51,124 bases of DNA, taken from Bradyrhizobium sp. CSA112. GTDB lineage: Bacteria > Pseudomonadota > Alphaproteobacteria > Rhizobiales > Xanthobacteraceae. A program made the position numbers and the translations under genes. A model generated the notes under the pieces. The model saw only the letters and a list, made by a program, of their open reading frames with translations. It did no database searches and was not told the DNA's origin. Each line of letters starts with the position of its first letter. Positions within the stretch are counted from its first letter, which is position 1. The stretch lies in assembly GCF_029051645.1 (NCBI RefSeq), contig NZ_JAACFS010000047.1, positions 1-51,124 on the forward strand. Reading direction: 5' to 3'. Shown one piece after another: positions 8,548 to 16,022 of this stretch.

Positions 8548-9267
8548 TCAGTTGCTGAGATATTCCGGATAACGCGCCCGAATCTGGGCGAGTTCGCTCA
8601 GTGTTCCAGACAGATGGGTGCGCAGATGTTTTTGCGCCGCTTCGGGTTCGCCGGCGTCGATGGCTTTCGCAATGAGCTTGTGATGCCGCACGATATCCTG
8701 CGCCTTGCCGGGGGAGGGCAGATGCAGCCGGCGCAGCCGGTCGATATGTCCGCTGCGGCTGCGCACCAGCGACCAGATGTCCTGTTTGTCGGTGGCGGCA
8801 TAGAGCTGGGCATGGAACTCGTTGTCGGCGGCCATGAACTTCTCGAAGTCACCAGCCTTTGCGAACTGCTGCTGGCGGATGATTGTTGCATTGAGTTCGA
8901 CGGCAAGGGCTTCGTCATGGCGTAGCGCCAGCATGCGCACGATTTCAAGTTCGACCGCCTGCCGCAGGAAATGCGCCTGCTGCGCCAGCCGCACATCCAC
9001 CCGGCTGACCACGGTGGCATATTGCGGAAAGACGTCGACCAGCCCTTCCTCTTCGAGCCGCATCAGCGCATCGCGAATTGGCGTCGAGCTGACCCCGAAT
9101 TGTCCGGCCAATGCGGCGCGCGACAGTGGCGATCCCGGCGGCAGCTCCAGCGAAATGATCATGCCGCGGAGTCGCTCGAACACCTGCGGCGCGGCCTGAC
9201 GGTCGCGATCGAGCCTGTCGGCGGAACGGAGGGCCGCGCGGCGGGGGGCGGTTTGCAGTGGAGCCAT
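8548..9267 (-). CDS. GntR-family transcriptional regulator, FCD (FadR) subfamily
   Basis: A 239-residue regulator. The winged helix-turn-helix (~28-95) has LSRAALAGQFGVSSTPIRDALMRLEEEGLV, the standard GntR recognition region. The FCD effector domain (~100-225) is helical and keeps its metal-binding pattern: Asp/His in ADNEFHAQLY and later His residues in HHKLI and HLRTHL. Such domains commonly bind organic or sugar acids. It is transcribed away from the ABC transporter/dehydratase run, with a perfect palindrome between them. By position it represses that run until the substrate or an intermediate binds. Confidence 0.92.
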   Translation of the reverse strand: MAPLQTAPRRAALRSADRLDRDRQAAPQVFERLRGMIISLELPPGSPLSRAALAGQFGVSSTPIRDALMRLEEEGLVDVFPQYATVVSRVDVRLAQQAHFLRQAVELEIVRMLALRHDEALAVELNATIIRQQQFAKAGDFEKFMAADNEFHAQLYAATDKQDIWSLVRSRSGHIDRLRRLHLPSPGKAQDIVRHHKLIAKAIDAGEPEAAQKHLRTHLSGTLSELAQIRARYPEYLSN

Positions 9268-9306
9268 CGAACGAGCCGGCCGGTTTTTCAGAAGGCGCTT
9301 GCCTCA

Positions 9307-9330
9307 GATGCACTAATACATTAGTGCATC
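9307..9330. promoter_or_regulatory. Perfect operator palindrome, probable GntR binding site
   Basis: Two 11-base arms, GATGCACTAAT at 9307-9317 and its exact reverse complement at 9320-9330, are separated by AC. The site is centred between the divergent starts at 9267 and 9370. An uninterrupted 11-bp inverted repeat placed between a GntR gene and its presumed target is the expected form of an FCD-family operator. Binding is inferred. Confidence 0.8.
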
Positions 9331-9369
9331 TCCCTCAGAGCGTCAATCAGATGCCGGAGGAGATGCACG

Positions 9370-10395
9370 ATGAAAAACGGGATGTGGCGCGCCTGCGCAG
9401 GCGCCATCGCGGCACTGGCCGTCACCATGTTGCTGCCGGGCTCGCAGGCCGCGGCCCAACAAAAAGCCGAGATTACGCTGTCGCGGCAGCCGGGCATTTT
9501 CTACATGCCCTCGCACATCATGGAGAAGCACAAGCTGATCGAGAAGCACGCAGCCAGCCTCGGCGTGCCAGGCGTCACCACCAAATGGATCAACTTGAGC
9601 GGCGGCGGCGCGCAAACCGACGCGCTGCTGGCCGGCAGCGTCGACATTCTCAACACCGGGACCGGCAATCTGCTGCTGCTGTGGGATCGCACTCGCGGCG
9701 GCGTCAAGGGCATCGTCGCCACCTCGGCGCAGCCGATGACGCTGATCAGCCGTGATCCGAATATCAAGTCGATCAAGGATTTCGGCCCGAACGACAAGGT
9801 CGCGGTGCCCACCGTCAAGGTCTCGACGCAGGCGATCGTGCTGCAGATCGCGGCCGCCGAAGCCTTCGGCGCCGACCAATGGTCGAAGCTCGATCCCAAC
9901 ACCGTGCAGCTCGGCCATCCCGACGCTTATGTGGCGATGACCAATGCGCAGCATGAGGTGCGCAATCACTTCGCGATCCCGCCGTTCACGTTCCTCGAGC
10001 TGAAGAACGTCCCCGGCGCGCATGTGGTGCTGTCGTCGCCGGACGTGATGGGCGGCCCGCTCAGCCAGGCGCAGTTCTTCACCACGACGAAGTTCGCAGA
10101 CGGCAATCCGAAGATCGTGCAGGCCGTGCGCGCCGCCACCAAGGAGGCGCAGGACCTGATCCGCAGCGACACCAAGGCCGCGGTCGAGATCTACAAGGAG
10201 ATCACCGGCGACAAGACCAGCGTCGACGATCTGCTGGCGTGGCTCAAGGAGCCCGGCATGATGGAATGGAACCTGCAGCCGCAGGGCACCATGAAGTTCG
10301 CTGCGCATCTGTTCAAGGTCGGCACGCTGAAGACCATGCCCAAGGCCTTCACCGACTACTATCTGCCGGTCGCGCACGACCTGAAGGGCAATTGA
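9370..10395 (+). CDS. ABC transporter periplasmic substrate-binding protein, NitT/TauT (SsuA/NMT1-like) type
   Basis: A 341-residue exported protein with a Sec signal peptide (MKNGMWRACAGAIAALAVTMLL..., cleaved near AAAQQ). The mature part starts with EITLSRQPGIFYMPSHIMEKHKLIEKHA, the usual first lobe of SsuA/TauA/THI5-like proteins, which bind sulfonates, nitrate, thiamine precursors or small acids. GGAGGAG lies before the ATG. It is followed by its ATPase and permease and then by sugar-acid enzymes, which suggests that this transporter imports the pathway's acid or lactone. This would be an unusual substrate for the family, and the specificity is inferred only from neighbours. Confidence 0.87.
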   Translation: MKNGMWRACAGAIAALAVTMLLPGSQAAAQQKAEITLSRQPGIFYMPSHIMEKHKLIEKHAASLGVPGVTTKWINLSGGGAQTDALLAGSVDILNTGTGNLLLLWDRTRGGVKGIVATSAQPMTLISRDPNIKSIKDFGPNDKVAVPTVKVSTQAIVLQIAAAEAFGADQWSKLDPNTVQLGHPDAYVAMTNAQHEVRNHFAIPPFTFLELKNVPGAHVVLSSPDVMGGPLSQAQFFTTTKFADGNPKIVQAVRAATKEAQDLIRSDTKAAVEIYKEITGDKTSVDDLLAWLKEPGMMEWNLQPQGTMKFAAHLFKVGTLKTMPKAFTDYYLPVAHDLKGN

Positions 10396-10400
10396 AGAAC

Positions 10401-11165
10401 ATGACCGCGCTTCTCGATGTCAGTGACGTAACGCTGCGCTACAAGACTTCGAGCGCGGTGGTGACCGCGACCGAGCGGGTCAGCTTCACGGTCGATCGTT
10501 CCGATCGTTTCGTGTTGCTCGGCCCCTCCGGTTGCGGCAAGTCGACGCTGTTGAAAGCGGTCGGCGGCTACATGAAGCCGAGCGAAGGCAAGATGCGCAT
10601 TAGCGGCCGCGAAATATCGGAGCCCGGCGCCGACCGGATGATGATCTTTCAGGAGTTCGACCAATTGTTGCCGTGGAAGACGGTGCTGGAAAACGTGATG
10701 TTTCCGCTGCTGATGACGCGGAAGCTGCCGCGCAAGGAAGCCGAGGCAAGGGCGCGGGCCTATATCGAAAAAGTCAGCCTCACCCGCGTCGTCGATGCCT
10801 ATCCGCACACGCTGTCCGGTGGCATGAAGCAGCGCGTCGCGATCGCGCGCGGCATGGCGATGGAGCCCGACATCCTCCTGATGGACGAGCCCTTCGCAGC
10901 ACTCGACGCGCTGACGCGGCGCACCTGCCAGGACGAACTGCTGCAGCTCTGGGCCGAGACCAAATTCACCGTCCTGTTCGTCACCCATTCGATCGCCGAA
11001 GCGATCAAGATCGGCAATCGCATCCTGCTGCTGTCGCCGCATCCCGGCCGCGTCAAGGCCGAGGTGGCCGATGTCGACAGGGTCTCCGGCGAGGACGGCA
11101 GCGCCGCGCGGCTGGAGAAGCAGATCCATGATCTGCTGTTCGCCGACGCCGCCACGGCACACTGA
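10401..11165 (+). CDS. ABC transporter ATP-binding protein, NitT/TauT type
   Basis: A 254-residue ATPase starting at ATG 10401, 5 bases after the binding-protein stop; upstream in-frame codons lie inside that gene. Walker A GPSGCGKST, Q-loop FQEFDQLLPWKTV, signature LSGGMKQRVAIARGMA, Walker B ILLMDEPFAALD and H-loop VTHS are all present. The sequence is closest in style to SsuB/TauB/NrtD. It powers the importer made with the binding protein before it and the permease after it. Confidence 0.93.
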   Translation: MTALLDVSDVTLRYKTSSAVVTATERVSFTVDRSDRFVLLGPSGCGKSTLLKAVGGYMKPSEGKMRISGREISEPGADRMMIFQEFDQLLPWKTVLENVMFPLLMTRKLPRKEAEARARAYIEKVSLTRVVDAYPHTLSGGMKQRVAIARGMAMEPDILLMDEPFAALDALTRRTCQDELLQLWAETKFTVLFVTHSIAEAIKIGNRILLLSPHPGRVKAEVADVDRVSGEDGSAARLEKQIHDLLFADAATAH

Positions 11166-11176
11166 AGGAGCGCGCG

Positions 11177-12040
11177 ATGGGCGAAGCAAAATTCCTGCTG
11201 CGCGATGCCGCCGATCTGACGGCGGCGGTACCGGCGGAAGTCGAGCGCAAGCTGACGGTGCCGGAGCTGCTGTGGAATGACGGCTTCGTTCGCAAGGCCG
11301 TGATCATCCTGTTCCTTGCGGCCGCCTGGGAGGCCTACGGCACCGTTCTCGACAATCCCCTGCTGTTCCCGACCTTCCACGACACTATTCTCACGATGTT
11401 CGACAAGGTGCGCGACGGTACCATCCCCTTGCGCGCCTGGGCGTCGTTGAAGGTGCTGTTCATGGGCTACGCCGCCGGCATCGCGCTGGCGGCGATCTTC
11501 ACTATTCTCGCGATCTCGACCCGGATCGGCACGGACTTCCTCGAGACCATCACGGCGATGTTCAATCCGCTGCCGGCGATCGCACTGCTGCCGTTGGCGC
11601 TGATCTGGTTTGGTCTCGGCAATGGCAGTCTGGTGTTCGTGCTGATCCATTCGGTGCTGTGGCCGGTCGCGCTCAACACCCATTCCGGCTTCAAGAGCGT
11701 GTCCAACACGCTGCGAATGGTCGGCCGCAATTACGGCCTGCGCGGCCTGCCGTATGTTGCCCGCATTCTCATCCCAGCGGCGTTTGGCTCGATCCTGACC
11801 GGACTTAAGATCGGTTGGGCGTTCGCTTGGCGCACGCTGATCGCCGCCGAGCTGGTGTTCGGCGTTTCGTCGGGGCAGGGCGGCCTCGGCTGGTTCATCT
11901 TCGAGAACCGCAACCTCCTGGACATCCCTGCGGTGTTTGCCGGCCTGTTGACGGTGATCGTGATTGGCCTGATCGTGGAGAACCTGATTTTCCGCACGAT
12001 CGAACGCAACACCGTTCAAAAATGGGGCACTCAGTCATGA
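11177..12040 (+). CDS. ABC transporter permease, NitT/TauT (SsuC/TauC) type
   Basis: A 287-residue inner-membrane protein with about six hydrophobic segments (for example AVIILFLAAAWEAYG, LFMGYAAGIALAAIFTILA, LLPLALIWFGLG, ILTGLKIGWAFAWRTLIAAELVF). The ATPase-contact loop is NYGLRGLPYVARILIPAAFGSILTG. AAGGAG precedes the ATG. The stop codon overlaps the start of the dehydratase gene as ATGA, so transport and catabolism are translationally linked. Confidence 0.92.
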   Translation: MGEAKFLLRDAADLTAAVPAEVERKLTVPELLWNDGFVRKAVIILFLAAAWEAYGTVLDNPLLFPTFHDTILTMFDKVRDGTIPLRAWASLKVLFMGYAAGIALAAIFTILAISTRIGTDFLETITAMFNPLPAIALLPLALIWFGLGNGSLVFVLIHSVLWPVALNTHSGFKSVSNTLRMVGRNYGLRGLPYVARILIPAAFGSILTGLKIGWAFAWRTLIAAELVFGVSSGQGGLGWFIFENRNLLDIPAVFAGLLTVIVIGLIVENLIFRTIERNTVQKWGTQS

Positions 12041-13773
12041 GCAGCAAGAAGAACCCCGCCGACCTCCGCAGCGCGCGCTGGTTCGCGCCCGACGACCTGC
12101 GCGCCTTCGGCCATCGTTCGCGCGCGATGCAGATGGGCTACGCGCCGGAGGAGTGGAAGGGCCGGCCCGTCATCGCGATCCTCAACACCTGGTCGGATGC
12201 GCAGCCCTGCCACATGCACTTCAAGAGCCGCGTCGACGACGTCAAGCGCGGCATCCTGATGGCGGGCGGCTTTCCGATGGAGCTGCCGGCGCTGTCGCTG
12301 TCGGAATCGTTTCTGAAGCCGACCACCATGCTCTATCGCAACATGCTGGCGATGGACGCCGAGGAACTGTTGCGCGGCCATCCCGTCGACGGCGTGGTGC
12401 TGATGGGCGGTTGCGACAAGACCACGCCGGGCCTGTTGCTAGGCGCCACCAGCATGAACCTGCCGACGATCTATCTTCCGGCCGGGCCGATGCTGCGCGG
12501 CAACTGGAAGGGCAAGACGCTTGGCTCGGGCTCCGACGCCTGGAAGTACTGGGACGAGCGGCGCGCCGGAAAAATCTCCGACAAGGACTGGGTCGACGTC
12601 GAGGCCGGCATCGCCCGCAGCTACGGCACCTGCATGACCATGGGCACTGCTTCGACCATGACGGCGATCGCGGAATCGATCGGCATGACGCTGCCGGGCG
12701 CGTCCTCGATTCCTGCCGCCGACGCCGGCCATATCCGTATGGCTTCCGAGTGCGGCCGGCGCATTGTCGAAATGGTGTGGGAAGATCTGACGCCGGACAA
12801 GATCCAGACCCGCAAAGCCTTCGAGAACGCGATCACGGTGGCGATGGCGATGGGTTGCTCGACCAACGCCATCATTCATTTGATCGCGCAGGCCCGCCGC
12901 GCCGGCCAGGACATCGGGCTCGACGATTTTGAGAAGGCCAGCCGCAAGGTTCCCGTGATCGCCAATGTGCGGCCGAGCGGCGACAAATATCTGATGGAGG
13001 ATTTCTTCTATGCCGGCGGCCTGCCGGGCCTGATGAGCCGCATCAGGGAGCATCTGCATCTCGATGTCATGACCGTCACCGGCCAGACGCTTGGCGACAA
13101 CATCGCCCGCGCCGAGGTCTACAATAACGACGTCATCCGCACGGTGAAGGACCCGATCTACGCCGAGGGCGCGCTGGCCGTGCTCAAGGGCAACCTCGCG
13201 CCCGACGGATGCGTGATCAAGCCCAGCGCCTGCGAGCCGCGTTTCCTCAAGCACACCGGGCCGGCGCTGGTGTTCGACGATTACCCCTCGATGAAGAAGG
13301 CAATCGACGATCCCGATCTGGACGTTACCGCCGATCATGTTCTGATCCTGCGCAATGCCGGGCCGCAGGGCGGCCCCGGTATGCCGGAATGGGGCATGCT
13401 GCCGATCCCCACCAAGCTCGTGAAGCAGGGCGTGCGCGACATGGTGCGGCTGTCGGATGCGCGCATGAGCGGCACCAGCTACGGCGCCTGCATCCTGCAT
13501 GTCTCGCCGGAATCCTATATCGGCGGTCCACTGGCGCTGGTGCGCAACGGCGACAAGATCACGCTCGATGTCAACGCCCGCAGCATCAACGTCGAAGTGC
13601 CGGAGGCAGAGCTCGCCAAGCGCCGCGCCGAATGGAAGGCGACGGAGCCGCGTTACGAGCGCGGCTATGGCTGGATGTTCACCCGCCACATCAAGCAGGC
13701 CAATGAAGGCTGCGATTTCGATTTTCTGGAGACAGGGTTTGGGGCGCCGGTGGAGGAGCCGCCGATTTATTGA
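12037..13773 (+). CDS. IlvD/Edd-family sugar-acid dehydratase (L-arabinonate dehydratase-like)
   Basis: 578 residues from the ATG at 12037, which overlaps the permease stop; earlier in-frame codons would run through the permease. The three iron-sulfur cluster Cys of the sugar-acid branch are in SDAQPC, GGCDKTTPG and SYGTCMTMGTAS, and the catalytic Ser is in SDARMSGTSYG. From memory these match the Cys, Lys and Ser of Rhizobium L-arabinonate dehydratase, which turns an aldonic acid into a 2-keto-3-deoxy acid. The exact sugar acid cannot be read from sequence. Neighbouring lactonase and RraA-like genes would supply the steps before and after. Confidence 0.88.
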   Translation: MSSKKNPADLRSARWFAPDDLRAFGHRSRAMQMGYAPEEWKGRPVIAILNTWSDAQPCHMHFKSRVDDVKRGILMAGGFPMELPALSLSESFLKPTTMLYRNMLAMDAEELLRGHPVDGVVLMGGCDKTTPGLLLGATSMNLPTIYLPAGPMLRGNWKGKTLGSGSDAWKYWDERRAGKISDKDWVDVEAGIARSYGTCMTMGTASTMTAIAESIGMTLPGASSIPAADAGHIRMASECGRRIVEMVWEDLTPDKIQTRKAFENAITVAMAMGCSTNAIIHLIAQARRAGQDIGLDDFEKASRKVPVIANVRPSGDKYLMEDFFYAGGLPGLMSRIREHLHLDVMTVTGQTLGDNIARAEVYNNDVIRTVKDPIYAEGALAVLKGNLAPDGCVIKPSACEPRFLKHTGPALVFDDYPSMKKAIDDPDLDVTADHVLILRNAGPQGGPGMPEWGMLPIPTKLVKQGVRDMVRLSDARMSGTSYGACILHVSPESYIGGPLALVRNGDKITLDVNARSINVEVPEAELAKRRAEWKATEPRYERGYGWMFTRHIKQANEGCDFDFLETGFGAPVEEPPIY

Positions 13774-13776
13774 TCA

Positions 13777-13875
13777 CCGTCGTTCCGGGGCGCGAAGCGA
13801 ACTACGGTGCGCAATTGCGCACCTGAGAACCTCGAGAGTCCGGGTCTGGTCCTTCGGACCATCCCGGAATGACGG
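13777..13875. repeat. Palindromic intergenic repeat, family D, copy 1
   Basis: It starts CGTTCCGGGGCG, contains GGGTCTGGTCCTTCGGACC and ends CATCCCGGAATGACGG. Related copies are at 15038-15115 and 25966-26046. It lies in the 162-base gap between the dehydratase and lactonase genes, so it is inside the catabolic run and could weaken or split transcription there. Confidence 0.75.
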
Positions 13876-13935
13876 ACCCAAACCGACAAGAGCGCCGACA
13901 CCAAAACAAAAAGCATCACAGGGGGAGGACGACCA

Positions 13936-15027
13936 ATGAACATCACCCGACGCAACCTGCTCGCAGGCGCAGGCGCCGCTGCCGCCACGACGCTTCTCGC
14001 GCGCACCGCCGGCGCGCAATCGTTTCCGTTCGCGCCGAACCAGCGCTATCCCGACCCGGCAGTGCAGATCCTCGATCCGAGCTTTGCGAAATACCGGATC
14101 TACTCGTCAACGGTGGAGCAGGTCGCGACCGGCATGCGCTGGGCCGAAGGGCCGGCGTATTTCCCCGAGGGCGGCTATCTCCTGTTTTCAGACATTCCCA
14201 ATAACCGCATCATGAAGTTCGACGAGAAGACGAACCAGACCAGCGTCTTCCGCGCCAACGCCAACTATGCCAACGGTAACGCGCGCGACCGCCAGGGCCG
14301 GCTTGTCACCTGCGAGCATTCGGTCAGCCGCCGCGTCACGCGTACTGAGAAGGACGGCAAGATCACGGTGCTCGCCGACAAGTTCGAGGGCAAGCGATTG
14401 AATGCGCCGAACGACATCGTGGTGAAGTCCGACGACACGATCTGGTTCACCGATCCGCTGTTCGGCATCAATGGCGAGTGGGAAGGCAAGAAGGAAAAAC
14501 CCGAGCAGGCCACCACCAACGTCTATCGCCTGACCAAGGACGGCAAGCTCACCGCCGTCATCACCGATATCGTCAATCCGAACGGGCTCGCCTTCTCGCC
14601 CGACGAGAAGAAGCTGTATGTCGTGGAATGGAAGGGCACGCCGAACCGCAGCATCTGGAGCTTTGACGTCAGCGCCGACGGCACGTTGGGCGGCAAGACC
14701 AAGCTGATCGACGCTGCGGATCAAGGCGCACTCGACGGTTTCCGCGTCGACCGCGACGGCAATCTGTGGTGCGGCTGGGGCTCCAACGGCGCGCTGCAGC
14801 CCGAGCCGACCGAGGTCGGCGGCCGCAGGGTGTTCCAGCTCAAGGGCAAGCCGGAAGATCTCGACGGCGTGATGGTGTTCAACCCTGCCGGCAAGCCGCT
14901 CGCCCACATCCGCCTGCCGGAACGCTGCGCCAACCTCACCTTCGGCGGCCCGAAGAACAACCGCCTCTACATGACGAGCTGTCATTCGGTCTACGCGCTC
15001 TATGTGGAGGCGCATGGGGCGGTGTGA
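13936..15027 (+). CDS. Exported SMP-30/gluconolactonase-family lactonase
   Basis: A 363-residue protein with a twin-arginine signal (TRRNLLAGAGAAAATTLLA, cleaved near AGAQS), so it should be folded in the cytoplasm and moved to the periplasm. The mature beta-propeller shows the metal ligands of SMP-30 lactonases: Glu in RWAEGPAYF, Asn in LNAPNDIVV and Asp in LDGFRVDRDGNLW. These enzymes open sugar lactones to aldonic acids. It sits between the dehydratase and RraA-like genes, matching a lactone to acid to keto-deoxy-acid route. A periplasmic site implies that the acid, rather than the lactone, is taken up by the ABC transporter. Confidence 0.87.
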   Translation: MNITRRNLLAGAGAAAATTLLARTAGAQSFPFAPNQRYPDPAVQILDPSFAKYRIYSSTVEQVATGMRWAEGPAYFPEGGYLLFSDIPNNRIMKFDEKTNQTSVFRANANYANGNARDRQGRLVTCEHSVSRRVTRTEKDGKITVLADKFEGKRLNAPNDIVVKSDDTIWFTDPLFGINGEWEGKKEKPEQATTNVYRLTKDGKLTAVITDIVNPNGLAFSPDEKKLYVVEWKGTPNRSIWSFDVSADGTLGGKTKLIDAADQGALDGFRVDRDGNLWCGWGSNGALQPEPTEVGGRRVFQLKGKPEDLDGVMVFNPAGKPLAHIRLPERCANLTFGGPKNNRLYMTSCHSVYALYVEAHGAV

Positions 15028-15037
15028 GTAACAACCA

Positions 15038-15115
15038 CCGTCATTCCGGGGCGATGCGTTAGCATCGAACCCGGAATCCCGGGTCTGGTACTGACGCACC
15101 ATCCCGGAATGACGG
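15038..15115. repeat. Palindromic intergenic repeat, family D, copy 2
   Basis: It opens with CCGTCATTCCGGGGCGATGC and closes with CATCCCGGAATGACGG, an inverted match around a central GGGTCTGG. It almost fills the 106-base gap between the lactonase and RraA-like genes and resembles the copy at 25966-26046. Confidence 0.78.
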
Positions 15116-15133
15116 ATAACCGGATAGAAAAAG

Positions 15134-15853
15134 ATGACAAAACTGAGCGACGCCACCCGCACCAAGCTGAAGACGGTTTCCACCGCCACCGTTGCCACCG
15201 CGCTGTTCAAGCGCGGCTTTCGCATCCAGATGATCCAGGACGTGCATCCGCTCGGTCCCGATCAGCCGGTGCTGGTTGGCGAGGCCTTCACGCTGCGCTA
15301 CATGCCGGCGCGCGAGGACCTCAACAAGATCGACGTGTTCCGCGACCGTAGCCATCCGCAGCGCAAGGCGATCGAGGATTGTCCGCCCGGCGCGGTGCTG
15401 GTCATGGACAGCCGCAAGGATGCACGAGCGGCGTCGGCCGGCGCCATCCTGGTAACGCGGCTGATGCAGCGCGGCTGCGCCGGCGTCATCACCGACGGCG
15501 GTTTTCGCGATTCAGCCGAGATCGCCAGCCTCGGCTTCCCCGCCTATCACCATCGCCCGAGCGCGCCGACCAACCTGACACTGCATCAGGCCATCGAGAT
15601 CAACGTCCCGATCGGCTGCGGCGACGCGCCGGTATTTCCCGGCGATGTCATCCTCGGCGATGCCGACGGCGTCATCGTGATCCCCGCGCACCTCGCCGAC
15701 GAGATCGCCGATGAGGCGGTCGAGATGACCGCGTTCGAGGATTTCGTCACCGAGCAGGTCCGCGGCGGCCGCAGCATTTTGGGACTCTATCCGGCGACGG
15801 ACCCGCAAACGCTGACCGATTTCGCCGAGTGGCGGAAGAAGAACGGGCGGTAA
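15134..15853 (+). CDS. RraA-family protein, probable class II aldolase or decarboxylase
   Basis: 239 residues of the RraA/HMG-CHA aldolase family. The active-site stretch GVITDGGFRDS holds the conserved Arg and Asp that bind the keto acid and metal; GCGDAPVFPGDVILGDADGVIVIP is the other typical block. Proteins of this fold are often labelled ribonuclease activity regulators, but those with the Arg-Asp motif are usually metal-dependent pyruvate aldolases or oxaloacetate decarboxylases. Following a dehydratase and a lactonase, cleavage of a 2-keto-3-deoxy acid to pyruvate and an aldehyde is the most economical role, inferred from context. Confidence 0.85.
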   Translation: MTKLSDATRTKLKTVSTATVATALFKRGFRIQMIQDVHPLGPDQPVLVGEAFTLRYMPAREDLNKIDVFRDRSHPQRKAIEDCPPGAVLVMDSRKDARAASAGAILVTRLMQRGCAGVITDGGFRDSAEIASLGFPAYHHRPSAPTNLTLHQAIEINVPIGCGDAPVFPGDVILGDADGVIVIPAHLADEIADEAVEMTAFEDFVTEQVRGGRSILGLYPATDPQTLTDFAEWRKKNGR

Positions 15854-15854
15854 T

Positions 15855-16018
15855 CAACGCTCCATCTCCGCCGTCGTCCCGGGCAAGCGAAGCGCGACCC
15901 GGGACCCATAACCACAGGGCTGTGTTGTTACGAAGATCGACGACCATCGAGCAACGCAGATAGATTCCGCGGTATGGGTCCCCGCGTTCGCGGGGACGAC
16001 AGCTCGGCGGGAGCGTTG
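15855..16018. repeat. Composite palindromic repeat with terminal inverted arms
   Basis: CAACGCTCC at 15855-15863 and its exact reverse complement at 16010-16018 bound the element. Inside are two palindromes: one with GTCGTCCCGGGCAAGCG...CGACCCGGGACCCATA, and one with TATGGGTCCCCGCGTTCGCG followed by GGGACGAC. It is a variant of family A and fills the gap between two convergent genes, a natural place for a two-way terminator. Confidence 0.75.
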
Positions 16019-16022
16019 CTTG

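Noticed and set aside
13774..13935. Family D repeat considered as a simple Rho-independent terminator
   Set aside because: There is no T-tract after either hairpin and the element recurs elsewhere with the same inner structure, so it is better described as a repeat.
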